Positions 7,069 through 14,971 of a stretch of 16,344 nucleotides of DNA are shown piece after piece (the first letter of the stretch is position 1; every line of letters starts with the position of its first letter). The translations under genes were made by a program, and so were the position numbers. The notes below the pieces were generated by a model. That model did not search any database. It saw only the letters and a program-made list of their open reading frames with translations, and was not told the DNA's origin. This DNA comes from Methylacidiphilum sp. (GTDB lineage Bacteria; Verrucomicrobiota; Verrucomicrobiia; CAIQCK01): contig DYDC01000027.1 of assembly GCA_020718125.1 (NCBI GenBank), positions 1-16,344 of the forward strand, given 5' to 3'.

Positions 7069-8430
7069 ATGATCCAACGAATTTTGCGGTTGTTGAGCGG
7101 GGTTTGCCTTGCCGCGGGAGCAGCAGGGGGCGCGGACGGGCCGGGGCCGCGGATTGCCACGTTCAAATGCGACGCGACGCCGCCGCGCGGCGAGACGCTG
7201 GTCTGGCTCACCCGGCTCAAGACCATCAAAGACCCGCTGTTGCTCAAGGGCATCGTCCTGGAGGACGGCGGCAGGCGTTACATCCTCAGCGCGCTCGACT
7301 GGTGCCTGCTGTGCAACGAATCGGAATGGTCGTTCCGCGAAACGATGGCCCGCGCGGCCGGCACGGCACGGACATGCGTGGCGATCCATTGCGTGCACCA
7401 GCACGTCGCGCCCTATGCCGACGAGGGCGCGCACCGGATGCTCGATGCCGCGCCCGGCTCGCCGTCGCACCTGACACAGAAGTTTCTCGATGACCTGCGC
7501 GCGCGGCTGGCGAAGGCCGTCCAGCAGGCCGTGAAACGGCTGGAACCGTTCGACCGCGTTGGCTGCGGCGAGGCGAAGGTGGACCGCGTCGCGTCGGAGC
7601 GCCGGCTGAAGGGGCCGGACGGCAGGATCATCACGCGCGTCAGTGATGGGGCGAAGAATCCGAAGCTGGCGGAGATGCCGGAGGGCGACATTGACACGAT
7701 GTTGAAGACCATCACGTTCGCCCGCGGCAAGAAGGCGCTGGCGCGGCTCCACTACTACGCCACGCATCCGCAGACTATCTCATGCGACGGGAGCGCATCG
7801 GCGGATTTCGTCGGCTGGGCGCGCGAGGCACTGGAGCGGAAGGAGCGCGTGTTCCAGGTTTATTTCACCGGCTGCTCGGGCAATGTGACCGTCGGCAAAT
7901 ACAACAACTCGACGCTGCCCGTGCGCCAGGGGTTGAAGCAGCGGCTGCAAGGCGGCATGGAAGCGGCCATCGCCGCCACGCAGTTCGCGCCGCCGGAACG
8001 GTTGGTGTGGCGGATGGATGCGGTGGTGCTGCCGATCCGGACCGATGCGGAGTTTGTGGGGCCGAGCCGCGCCTCGGTGGCCAATCCCAAAGCCGCCGGG
8101 GGCCTGCGCGTTTATCGGGGCGCGATGCGGCTGGCATCGGTCGAGCGCGCGAAGCGGCCGTTCGAGTTGAGTTCGCTCCAGATCGGCGGGATTCACGTCG
8201 TCCACCTGCCGGGCGAGCCGATGCTGGAGTTCCAAAAGTTTGCGCAGCGGTCCAAGCCGGGCGATTTCGTGGCGGTCGCGGGCTACGGCGATTGCGGTTC
8301 GGCCTACATCTGCACCGACGAGGCGTTCCGCGAGGGCGGCTATGAGCTGGTCGCGACCAACCTGGCGCCGGGCGGCGAGTCACTGCTGAAAGCCTCCATC
8401 CGGCGGTTGCTGGGCGGGACGGGCGAATGA
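7069..8430 (+). CDS. secreted neutral/alkaline ceramidase-like protein (N-terminal domain family)
   Basis: The 453-aa product starts with a signal peptide (MIQRILRLLSGVCLAAGAAG). It continues with ATFKCDATPPRGETLVWLTR, DPLLLKGIVLEDGGRRYIL and LDWCLLCNES. The HxH motif at residues 110-112 (CVHQHVAP), a later LHYYATHPQTIS and FTGCSGNVTVGKYN are landmarks of the neutral/alkaline non-lysosomal ceramidase N-terminal domain, where such His residues bind zinc. True ceramidases are longer (about 650-750 aa) and have a C-terminal Ig-like domain, absent here; this shorter secreted type is frequent in planctomycetes and verrucomicrobia and its substrate is unknown. Expected location is periplasmic or extracellular. 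The AraC-type gene follows 67 bp downstream on the same strand. Confidence 0.8.
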   Translation: MIQRILRLLSGVCLAAGAAGGADGPGPRIATFKCDATPPRGETLVWLTRLKTIKDPLLLKGIVLEDGGRRYILSALDWCLLCNESEWSFRETMARAAGTARTCVAIHCVHQHVAPYADEGAHRMLDAAPGSPSHLTQKFLDDLRARLAKAVQQAVKRLEPFDRVGCGEAKVDRVASERRLKGPDGRIITRVSDGAKNPKLAEMPEGDIDTMLKTITFARGKKALARLHYYATHPQTISCDGSASADFVGWAREALERKERVFQVYFTGCSGNVTVGKYNNSTLPVRQGLKQRLQGGMEAAIAATQFAPPERLVWRMDAVVLPIRTDAEFVGPSRASVANPKAAGGLRVYRGAMRLASVERAKRPFELSSLQIGGIHVVHLPGEPMLEFQKFAQRSKPGDFVAVAGYGDCGSAYICTDEAFREGGYELVATNLAPGGESLLKASIRRLLGGTGE

Positions 8431-8483
8431 GCCGGCAATCGGCCAATCGGAATTCATCCCTGTAGAACCAGCCTTCCCTCTGG

Positions 8484-8489
8484 TAAAGT
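8484..8489 (+). promoter_or_regulatory. candidate -10 box before the AraC-type gene
   Basis: TAAAGT in the context TGGTAAAGTG ends 8 bp before the ATG at 8498. It resembles CGGTAAACTG before the ceramidase-like gene (7021-7030). If it is the -10, transcription would start almost at the ATG, giving a leaderless message; there is indeed no ribosome-binding site. No good -35 is seen. Weak. Confidence 0.25.
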
Positions 8490-8497
8490 GGCGCACG

Positions 8498-9397
8498 ATG
8501 CAGACACGCGCCGCCAAACACACCGGGGTCGTGCGGGCGCCGATCGTGTTTCCCGATTCGGCGGTCCCGGTCGTGGCCTACTCGAGGCAGTGGGGGCGGC
8601 CGGGAACATTTCACGTCCACACCGATGAGGATTGGGAGCTTTGCTACATCGCCAGCGGGGGCGCGCACTACCGGCTTGGGTCGGAGGACTTGCACCTGGA
8701 GGCGGGCGACATGCTGGTGGTCGGCCCGGATGATCCTCACGCCTGCCTGAACTGGAGCGGGGAAAGGCATGTCATTATCTTCCGGCGCCATCTGTTGCGG
8801 GAAACGAGGTTGCCCGTGCGCTGTGGCCGCGCGCTCGGATTGGAAGTGGCCGGCGTGCGCATCCCGGCGCGCACGCGGATCGCGCCGTGGCGCCGGACCG
8901 CGGTGGAGTATCTGCTCGACCGGCTGCAGCGGGAATCGTTTGGCGGCCAGCGCGCCAAGCGGCCAATGTGCGTGGTGTTGCTCGCGCAACTGCTGCTTGA
9001 ACTGGCCCGCAGCGAGAGCGAGCGCCGCAGGGTGTCGGCCACGCCTCCCGACGATCTTGCGCGTCGCGTCGTGGAGCGCCTGGCGGTCAAGGTGCGGGCG
9101 GATATCGCGAGCTGCTGGACGCTGGCGGCACTGGTCAAGCGCAGCGGTTACAGCAGCACGCAACTCGGCGTGTTGTTCCAGCGGGCGACCGGTCTCAGCC
9201 CGTGCCAGTGGATCTCGCAGGAACGCATCCACCGCGCCTGCCAGCTCCTGGCGCATTCCGAGGAGACAGTGCTGCAGGTCGGGGCCGAGGTGGGGTTCGG
9301 GACACGGTCGCAGTTCTACCGCGTGTTCCGGAAGGTGACCGGCACGACGCCGGAGCGGTATCGATCGGCGGTCCTGCACGAAGGCCATCCGTCATAA
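8498..9397 (+). CDS. AraC-family transcriptional regulator with cupin sensor domain
   Basis: The 299-aa product has a cupin sensor domain in residues ~30-90 (FHVHTDEDWELCYIASGG, YRLGSEDLHLEAGDMLVVGP, then DDPHACLNW) and an AraC/XylS DNA-binding domain in residues ~205-290. The two helix-turn-helix units are visible as WTLAALVKRSGYSSTQLGVL and VLQVGAEVGFGTRSQFYRVF; the second is the highly conserved AraC signature, ending in F.r..G.tP..yR. AraC proteins with an N-terminal cupin usually bind a sugar or other small ligand and recognise direct-repeat operators. Its likely target is the aminotransferase gene 107 bp downstream, where such a direct repeat occurs. The ATG at 8498 is the only reasonable start. 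Confidence 0.92.
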   Translation: MQTRAAKHTGVVRAPIVFPDSAVPVVAYSRQWGRPGTFHVHTDEDWELCYIASGGAHYRLGSEDLHLEAGDMLVVGPDDPHACLNWSGERHVIIFRRHLLRETRLPVRCGRALGLEVAGVRIPARTRIAPWRRTAVEYLLDRLQRESFGGQRAKRPMCVVLLAQLLLELARSESERRRVSATPPDDLARRVVERLAVKVRADIASCWTLAALVKRSGYSSTQLGVLFQRATGLSPCQWISQERIHRACQLLAHSEETVLQVGAEVGFGTRSQFYRVFRKVTGTTPERYRSAVLHEGHPS

Positions 9398-9425
9398 TTG
9401 CGACGCCGCCCGTCATCGGTGCGAC
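9390..9425 (+). promoter_or_regulatory. candidate AraC-type operator: two 15-bp direct half-sites at 21-bp phasing
   Basis: CGTCATNNNTGCGAC occurs at 9390-9404 and again at 9411-9425, identical in all 12 specified bases and offset by exactly 21 bp (two helical turns). This is the layout of AraC-family operators, where each monomer reads two adjacent major grooves. The first half-site overlaps the AraC stop codon; the second ends 21 bp before a possible -10 (TATAGA, 9447-9452) that lacks a recognisable -35, as expected for an activator-dependent promoter. The downstream gene begins at 9505. Confidence 0.5.
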
Positions 9426-9489
9426 ACCTGCCGCCACGCGCGGGAGTATAGATAGCGTGCATGGCAGGATCGATAACAATGACCGATAC

Positions 9490-9496
9490 GAAAGGA
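9490..9496 (+). promoter_or_regulatory. ribosome-binding site of the aminotransferase gene
   Basis: GAAAGGA lies 8 bp before the ATG at 9505 and supports this start over the in-frame upstream codons that overlap the AraC-type gene and over ATG 9511. Confidence 0.6.
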
Positions 9497-9504
9497 TTCC
9501 GACT

Positions 9505-10836
9505 ATGAACATGAACCTCACCCCCACCGATTCCCATTTCACCCGGCGCAACTTCATCAAGTCCGGCGGTGCCATTGTCGCCGGGCTGGCGACTGCGCGT
9601 CTGGCTCCCACCGAAACACTGGCGGCTGCGGGCGGCGCGAAGACCGTCACGGTTTCTCCGCAGAAGATCGCCGCGCTGACACGCTGGCCGCGCTACGGCG
9701 CCGCCGAGAAGAACCGGCTGCACGAACTGATTGACAGCAACAAGTTCTACGACGAGCTGCCGCTGTTTGAAAAGGAGTGGCAGGACTACACGCAGGCGCC
9801 GTTCGTGAAGGCGCACATGAACGGTTCCAGCGCGCTGACGAGCATGTATTTCGCGCTCGACCTGCCGGCCGGCAGTGAGGTCATGGTGCCGACCTACACG
9901 TTCTTCTCGACGTGCCTCACGATGCGGTTCTCCAACCTCGTGCCGATCTTCATTGATATTGACCCGAAGACGGCGTGCTTCGACTTGGAGGACGCGAAGC
10001 GCAAGCTGACGCCGCAGACGAAAGCGGTGGAGGCGATGCACTCGTGGGGCCTGCCGTGCGAGATGGACCTCATCTGCGACTGGGCCAAGGAGAAGGGACT
10101 CGTTCCACTCGAAGACGCCGCGCACGCCCATGGCGCTTCGATGAAAGGCAAGAAGATGGGCGCGTGGGGCCAGATGGGCATCTACAGCTACCAGACCTCC
10201 AAAGTGATGCCGGCGGTCGAGGGCGGCATGGGCATGTATCAGACGCGGGAGTATTACGAGCGCGCCGCCGCGTTTGGGCACTACGAGGCGCCGGTCAAAT
10301 TCGCAAAGGACAGCCCGGTGCGCGCCTACGAGGGCACGGGATTTGGCCAGAAGTATCGTATGCACCCGTTTGCGGCCGCGGTGGCGCGGATGCAATTGAA
10401 GGGTCTCGACCAAATGAACGCGCTCGTGGAGAAGAACGTCCGCGCGATGAACGACCGGCTGACGCAGTTGCCGGGCTTGACCGAGCCGCGCTGCCGTCCC
10501 GACCAGAAACGTGTCTATTACCACGCCAGCATGTTGTTCGTTGACTTCAAGAAGCTCGGCTTCTCGCGCGACGCGCTGATCAAGGCGCTGACTGCCGAGG
10601 GCGTTCGCGCCAGCTTCTGGGATTATCCCGAACAGCACAAACTGAAGATCTACTCCGAGGCCAAGTGGTGGCATCACGCGCCGAAGATTCCGGAGACGAT
10701 GCCCGGCGGCGAATACGTCAATGCCAACCACATCTTCCTGCCGCTGATCTACGGCGAAGCGCCCGAACTGATCGAGCAATACATCAAGGCCTTCGAGAAG
10801 GTCTGGGCCAGGCGGGACCAACTCAAGAAAAGCTGA
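9505..10836 (+). CDS. DegT/DnrJ/EryC1/StrS-type PLP aminotransferase with Tat signal
   Basis: The 443-aa product has a twin-arginine signal at residues 14-19 (RRNFIK), followed by a short hydrophobic stretch (GGAIVAGLATARLA), so export in folded form through Tat is predicted. The rest is a fold-type I PLP enzyme. AHMNGSSALTSMYFAL is the cofactor phosphate region. LEDAAHAHGA (Asp204) would bind the pyridine nitrogen. SYQTSKVMPAVEGGMGMYQT contains the likely Schiff-base Lys233. FGQKYRMHPFAAAVARMQL is the usual conserved downstream segment. Relatives transfer amino groups to keto-sugars attached to nucleotides in the cytoplasm, so an exported version is biochemically puzzling; the substrate is unknown. 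The convergent cupin gene ends 14 bp away. Confidence 0.9.
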   Translation: MNMNLTPTDSHFTRRNFIKSGGAIVAGLATARLAPTETLAAAGGAKTVTVSPQKIAALTRWPRYGAAEKNRLHELIDSNKFYDELPLFEKEWQDYTQAPFVKAHMNGSSALTSMYFALDLPAGSEVMVPTYTFFSTCLTMRFSNLVPIFIDIDPKTACFDLEDAKRKLTPQTKAVEAMHSWGLPCEMDLICDWAKEKGLVPLEDAAHAHGASMKGKKMGAWGQMGIYSYQTSKVMPAVEGGMGMYQTREYYERAAAFGHYEAPVKFAKDSPVRAYEGTGFGQKYRMHPFAAAVARMQLKGLDQMNALVEKNVRAMNDRLTQLPGLTEPRCRPDQKRVYYHASMLFVDFKKLGFSRDALIKALTAEGVRASFWDYPEQHKLKIYSEAKWWHHAPKIPETMPGGEYVNANHIFLPLIYGEAPELIEQYIKAFEKVWARRDQLKKS

Positions 10837-10850
10837 CGCCCGCGGCGCGC

Positions 10851-11126
10851 TCAACCGAAGCGGTAGTGTTTCCGCACCGCCTTGCACACCTTCCATGTGC
10901 GGGACATGCGGGCAGGGAACGTGACCAGATCGCCTTTCCCGAAACGCACCGGTTTGCCGCCGGCGGGCGTCACCACCACGTCGCCTTCGAGGAGGTAGCA
11001 CGTCTCCGGTTCATCGTAATGCCACGGGAACTCGGACTCCTCCTTCTCCCAGATCGGCCAACTCCGCACAGCGTCCCTGGCGAGCCGCTCTTCGCCCGGA
11101 CTGTGTTCGACTTTGATTTCGTTCAT
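10851..11126 (-). CDS. small single-domain cupin (DUF861/ureidoglycine-aminohydrolase-like)
   Basis: The 91-aa product begins MNEIKVEHSPGEERLARDAV, then WPIWEKEESEFPWHYDEPET, CYLLEGDVVVTPAGGKPVRF and GKGDLVTFPARMSRTWKV. The YDEPETCYLLEG segment with G.GD.v.fPa is the motif of the small one-domain cupins (DUF861/EutQ-like type), which form beta-barrels and bind a metal or small ligand; exact role unknown. The ATG at 11126 has a good ribosome-binding site (GAGG, 9-10 bp upstream); a longer in-frame start at 11171 is less likely. The gene converges with the aminotransferase, so an RNA overlap between the two is likely. Confidence 0.85.
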   Translation of the reverse strand: MNEIKVEHSPGEERLARDAVRSWPIWEKEESEFPWHYDEPETCYLLEGDVVVTPAGGKPVRFGKGDLVTFPARMSRTWKVCKAVRKHYRFG

Positions 11127-11193
11127 GGGGATTCCCTCGGTTTGTGTTTCGGCCGGTGTTCCACGGCACATTGTCCATGGCCAGGATGACCCC

Positions 11194-11464
11194 GTGACGG
11201 TTCACGTCGTGGCCGTCAGCCCCGAAGAGATCGGCCCCTGCGGCTGCTGGCGGGCGATTGCGGCGCGCCGCGAGTCGCTCGATCCGACCGCGCCGCGGGC
11301 CGGGCCGGCGATGGAGACCGGCTGCTGCGCCAGCAGCCTGAGCGAGGCGCAGGCTGAAGAGGCGGCGTTGTTGGAGAGCATCCGCGGCCACTGGTCGGCG
11401 ATCGAGAACGGGACGCACTACCGGCGCGACGTGACCTTTGTGGAAGACGTGGCTGCCCGTGCGC
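11194..11464 (+). pseudogene. ISAs1-like transposase C-terminal remnant
   Basis: The plus frame carries VVAVSPEEIGPCGCWRAIAA, then a degraded ETGCCASSL where intact relatives have a Y-Y/A-TSL strand, and IRGHWSAIENGTHYRRDVTF followed by VED. The HW.IEN.x.H...DVTF.ED segment is the C-terminal signature of ISAs1-type DDE transposases and carries the last acidic catalytic residue. N-terminal parts are missing; the left edge lies just upstream of the cupin gene start. At 11465 the sequence changes to an unrelated gene tail. Non-functional. Confidence 0.7.
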
Positions 11465-11699
11465 GTGCGCGCGATGGTCAAGGCCAGCGACACGCTCTTC
11501 GCGGCAGGCGCGCCCGAACGCCGCGTTTGAAGGCCGCAAGGGCGCGAGCCTCGTCAGCGTTTCCGCGAAGGATGGCAAGAAGCTCACCGAACTCCAGTTG
11601 AGCGCGCCGCCGGTGTTCGATGGTCTGATTGCGGCGGAGGGGCGGCTGTTGGTGTCGCTGGAGGACGGGGGCGTTGTCTGCTTGAGCGAAGCGAATTGA
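11465..11699 (+). pseudogene. PQQ-type propeller protein C-terminal remnant, frameshifted
   Basis: From 11465 the frame reads VRAMVKASDTLFAAGAP, then loses the frame by one base near 11516. It resumes as AAFEGRKGASLVSVSAKDGK, KLTELQLSAPPVFDGLIAAE and GRLLVSLEDGGVVCL, ending with TGA at 11697-11699. This is the final blade of a PQQ-type propeller protein, with the typical DGKKL.EL.L..PPVFDG.iAA.GRL.vSL.DG.V.CL ending. It is not the tail of the protein at 1054-5172, which ends in a malectin-like domain, so a second propeller gene once existed here. Confidence 0.7.
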
Positions 11700-11745
11700 T
11701 GCCGGGCGAGCATCATGCGCAACGGCAATCGCTGTGGGATTGGCG

Positions 11746-12501
11746 TCAGGAGCCAGATCGCCAGTCAAACACACGCATCAGGAGCCGGGCGGGACCCCGC
11801 AGAAGTTTACGGCACATCTTCTCCAACCACGGGATGTGGCCGGGCGCTTCGCGCCGCGACAGGAACACAAAGCCAAGGATGACCGCCCGGCGCAACCGGG
11901 CGATCCCGGCCGCGGACGTGTCTCCCAGCTTGAACGCAACAATGTTCGCCGTGCCGGCCACGCCGCTGATGGCGGCGTCTTTCTCTCCCACCCACTCCTT
12001 GATCGTGCGCCAGACGCTGTCCATCGCCACGTCGTGAAATATCACTACGCCGCCCGGCTTGACGTGGGGCGCGTAGTTCATCGTGTCGCGCCGGGCCGCG
12101 TCGTATTCGTGGCAGCCGTCAACGAAGAGGAGGTCAATGGGCAGCTTCCACTGCGGCGCCAGATCGTCCGAAGAGACATTGTGGTGCTCGATCAGGTCCC
12201 TGACGCCCGCGCGCTGGAGGTTCTCGAAGAACATCTCCCGCGCTTGCGGTCCGCTCGGCAGGCCGGGCGGGGCGTTTTCGATGCCGCGATGGTCATCCAC
12301 GGTGTGCAGGCGCACTGCGTTGGCGCGCAGTCCCATCGCGAGGGCGATGCTGGACCGGCCGAGCCATGAGCCGATCTCCACGACCGTTCCGCCGGGCGGC
12401 ACCAGACGGGCCAGTTCGTGCAGCAACCATGCCTCGCGGTCGCTGACACCGCCGTAAATTTTCTGTTCCCGAAACGTCTGGAGGAATTCTTCCTTGGTCA
12501 T
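11746..12501 (-). CDS. class I SAM-dependent methyltransferase (Methyltransf_24-like)
   Basis: The 251-aa product has the classic SAM-binding motif EIGSWLGRSS at residues 42-51, an acidic residue after the second strand (HTVDDH), LLFVDGCHEYDAARRD at about 125-140, and GGVVIFHDV near 150. The VDG.H.Y...D...HD pattern defines the Methyltransf_24 group, which often acts on sugars or polysaccharides in glycan clusters. I chose ATG 12501 (MTKEEFLQTF); an in-frame TTG at 12543 would overlap the preceding gene's stop and add 14 residues. It is the last gene of a co-directional set with a 34-bp gap from the glycosyltransferase, suggesting co-transcription. The basic C-terminal ~50 residues may contact membrane or acceptor. 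Confidence 0.88.
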   Translation of the reverse strand: MTKEEFLQTFREQKIYGGVSDREAWLLHELARLVPPGGTVVEIGSWLGRSSIALAMGLRANAVRLHTVDDHRGIENAPPGLPSGPQAREMFFENLQRAGVRDLIEHHNVSSDDLAPQWKLPIDLLFVDGCHEYDAARRDTMNYAPHVKPGGVVIFHDVAMDSVWRTIKEWVGEKDAAISGVAGTANIVAFKLGDTSAAGIARLRRAVILGFVFLSRREAPGHIPWLEKMCRKLLRGPARLLMRVFDWRSGS

Positions 12502-12535
12502 AACGGAACTGTTGTTGGTCGCGTCTGCCGCGACG

Positions 12536-13525
12536 TTAAACAACCCCTTTCGATAACGCGTAGAAAGGCGCCAGTTGTTTGAGCAGCTTGCCCGCTTCCG
12601 ACGGACACTGCGTCCCCAACCGCCGGGCGGCCTTCATCGCGCGCCAGAGCCGCCGAGCCATGGGCTTCTTGGGATTGAAAGGCGCCGCCTCCACCCGGCC
12701 GATGCGGCCCGACAGAAACACTTGGGCGAGCCGTTCCATGAACGCCAGCCACTGTTCCCACTCCGCGAGACTCGGAGAATCCCCTTGCGTCCAGTCGGCT
12801 GGGTGGTCAAACAAAGGCGACGGCTTGATGCCGGTCAGGGCTTCGCGGTAACGACCGGCGTAGCGGGCATGGATGGCTCGTCTCTCCGCTGAATACCGGA
12901 TGCTTTCCTGCGTGCCGTGCGTTCGGTAGAGCAACAAGGGTTCGATCACGTTGCCGAGTCGCCAGCGCGGCGCCAGCAGCGACCAGAGCGCGTAATCCTC
13001 CGCATAGACCGTGGATTCGTCGTAGCCGCCCTCGGCCATGACGACCTCGCGGCGAAAAGCCACCGTGGGATGCGCCAGGGCGTTGGACCAGATGAGCCGA
13101 TAAGCGATCTCCGCGTGTTCAGGCGGATGGTGGGACACGCGGGTCTTTTCCCCCGGCTGGCCGGTGAATGACCGGACGTTAGTGCCCACCGCGACCAGGT
13201 CCGGATGCCGCCGCATGTGCTCCAACTGTTTCGCGACCCGGTCGGGCGCAGCGATGTCGTCGGCATCCATCCGGAACACAATCTCCGTGTCGAGCAGCCG
13301 CAGGCCGGCGTTGAGACTCCGCGCGACGCCCTGCGGGGTTGAGTGTTTGATCAACCGCACCCGCGGATCCTTCAGCCCATCGAGGTAGCCGTTCACCTCC
13401 GCCTCACAGCCGTCCGCGATGATGACGAACACCATGTCGCGGTGCGTTTGCGCCAGAATGCTCTCCACCGCCGGTCGCGCATAGACCAGCGGTGTCTTGC
13501 AGGGCATGACGACGCCGACTTTCAT
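12536..13525 (-). CDS. GT2 family glycosyltransferase
   Basis: The product is 329 aa from ATG 13525. It opens KVGVVMPCKTPLVYARPAVE, the typical VVMP nucleotide-binding strand of GT-A family 2 enzymes. FRMDADDIAAPDR at about residue 85 contains the DxD metal and nucleotide-sugar site, and GGYDESTVYAEDYALWSLL at about 165-183 has the ED of the catalytic base region. The domain ends near residue 220, followed by a C-terminal helical region rich in Arg/Lys. It should transfer a sugar from a nucleotide donor to a glycan or lipid acceptor in the cytoplasm. A GTG seven codons upstream (13546) is less likely. It sits between the SGNH gene (43-bp gap) and the methyltransferase. Confidence 0.9.
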   Translation of the reverse strand: MKVGVVMPCKTPLVYARPAVESILAQTHRDMVFVIIADGCEAEVNGYLDGLKDPRVRLIKHSTPQGVARSLNAGLRLLDTEIVFRMDADDIAAPDRVAKQLEHMRRHPDLVAVGTNVRSFTGQPGEKTRVSHHPPEHAEIAYRLIWSNALAHPTVAFRREVVMAEGGYDESTVYAEDYALWSLLAPRWRLGNVIEPLLLYRTHGTQESIRYSAERRAIHARYAGRYREALTGIKPSPLFDHPADWTQGDSPSLAEWEQWLAFMERLAQVFLSGRIGRVEAAPFNPKKPMARRLWRAMKAARRLGTQCPSEAGKLLKQLAPFYALSKGVV

Positions 13526-13568
13526 GTTGTTTATCGCCAACGGCACGCAATCCTTCGCCGGCTCGGCT

Positions 13569-14897
13569 TCAGTTCTTCAACGCTGTGGATTCCGTCCGGT
13601 TGAGGATTTCTTTTGTGATGCGCGTCCGGGTGCCGTCCAGATAACGATGGACGACGGCATCCGCGTCCAGCGTGGCCGCGTCCGCGGGCAGCGGGACAGC
13701 CTTCGCGCCGAGCTTTTTCTCCAAGATGGGAATCGCCGTCGCGGAAATGAAATGGGCCTTCAGGCGATTGCCCTGCGGATTGAGATGGCAGAGATCGTTC
13801 GCGTTGAACAGCTTCGAGTCGCGGGGCAGGGCCTTCTCCAGATCGCACAACGCAACGTTGAACCGGCGGCTCAGGTCGCGCGAGACCTCGTTGTTCTGCC
13901 GGACGCCCTCCACGAAAGCATGCTCCGCCGCATCGTCGCGCACGGTCGGGTTGAGCGTCATGGTCGCCAGCACCGGCTCAATCCCGCGCCCCTGGCAGAT
14001 GTGAATGATGTCGCGGATGTTTCGCTCAAACGGTTCCGTGGACGTGCGCCGCAGCGCCTCCATCGGCGCGGGGCCGTGCCAGGGATCCTGGTAATAGATG
14101 AGGGCATACAGATTCGGGACCTCGCGCTTCAGGCGCAGGAACAGATAATACGCCCGGTAGAGATAGCAGTATCGCAGCACGGCCCGCTGGCCCGGATTCG
14201 GCACGGGCATGTCCTTCATGATCTTCCGCGCCGTCCGGTAGTCGCCGCGGAACGATGTCGAGACCAGCCGGGGGCACACGTCGTTGATGGCGTGATACAT
14301 GATGACCATGTCGGGATCGTAATCCAACACGTTGAAATGGAACCGGGCGAAGGACTCCGCGCTCGTGTAGCCGCCCACGCCGGCATTCAGCACCTCGATC
14401 TCCTTGTCCGGGAAACCGCGCTGGAGAAACTCCTCCAGATACGCCGCGCAGGTCTTCAAGAACGGCAGGTTCACGTCATACGTGGTGGAACCGCCCAGCA
14501 GCGCGATCCGGAAAGCCCCGCTGCGTTTCTTCAGCGGCATCGCCGGCGCGCGAAACCCGTCATCAGTGTGGATCGGCTCGCCGTCTTCCAGCGTGGTTCC
14601 CTCGCGCAACGTGTAGGCCGTGTAGGGATGCGGCTTGTAAGTCACGAAGTAGCCCCCGCCTCTGACCCCTTCGATCAACCGGTCAAACATCCGCCGGTCG
14701 TGGCCCTTCGAGAACCATAGCCGGTAGCTCACCCGCGCCACCACCTCCAGACCAAGCGCGACCAGCGCCAGCTCCACCAACGCCGTCGCAAGAATGAGCG
14801 TCCGCCGCCTCCGGCCGCCCGACGGTTGAGTTGAAGATGTTGGGGCCGCGGCGCTCGGCGACGGTGGCCCTTCGTCACTGGGATTCATCTCGCGCAT
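13569..14897 (-). CDS. membrane-anchored SGNH/GDSL-type hydrolase
   Basis: The 442-aa product (ATG 14897; ATG 14888 is equally possible) has a Pro/Ser-rich cytosolic start, one transmembrane helix at about residues 33-55 (TLILATALVELALVALGLEV) and an SGNH domain. Block I is IALLGGSTTYD with Ser137 as nucleophile; block II is LNAGVGGYTSAE (oxyanion Gly); block III is YHAINDV with Asn205; block V is NDLCHLNPQGN with Asp368 and His371. All four SGNH residues are present, so the enzyme should be active, probably as an esterase or O-acetyl transfer/removal enzyme on an exported polysaccharide. First gene of the minus-strand glycan set; a truncated GT4-like tail lies directly upstream. Confidence 0.88.
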   Translation of the reverse strand: MREMNPSDEGPPSPSAAAPTSSTQPSGGRRRRTLILATALVELALVALGLEVVARVSYRLWFSKGHDRRMFDRLIEGVRGGGYFVTYKPHPYTAYTLREGTTLEDGEPIHTDDGFRAPAMPLKKRSGAFRIALLGGSTTYDVNLPFLKTCAAYLEEFLQRGFPDKEIEVLNAGVGGYTSAESFARFHFNVLDYDPDMVIMYHAINDVCPRLVSTSFRGDYRTARKIMKDMPVPNPGQRAVLRYCYLYRAYYLFLRLKREVPNLYALIYYQDPWHGPAPMEALRRTSTEPFERNIRDIIHICQGRGIEPVLATMTLNPTVRDDAAEHAFVEGVRQNNEVSRDLSRRFNVALCDLEKALPRDSKLFNANDLCHLNPQGNRLKAHFISATAIPILEKKLGAKAVPLPADAATLDADAVVHRYLDGTRTRITKEILNRTESTALKN

Positions 14898-14971
14898 TAT
14901 GCCCAAACGCCAACTCAGGCGCAACGCCCGATCAACCCGCGGAATTCAGATGAACTCCACCGCTGGCAGGA

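Noticed and set aside
8488..8500. GTGGCGCACGATG before the AraC-type gene as a further operator half-site
   Set aside because: It resembles the reverse complement of the downstream repeat only with a gap and mismatches; too weak.
12502..12543. TTG start for the methyltransferase overlapping the glycosyltransferase stop
   Set aside because: ATG 12501 is a normal start, and the extra 14 residues show no family similarity.
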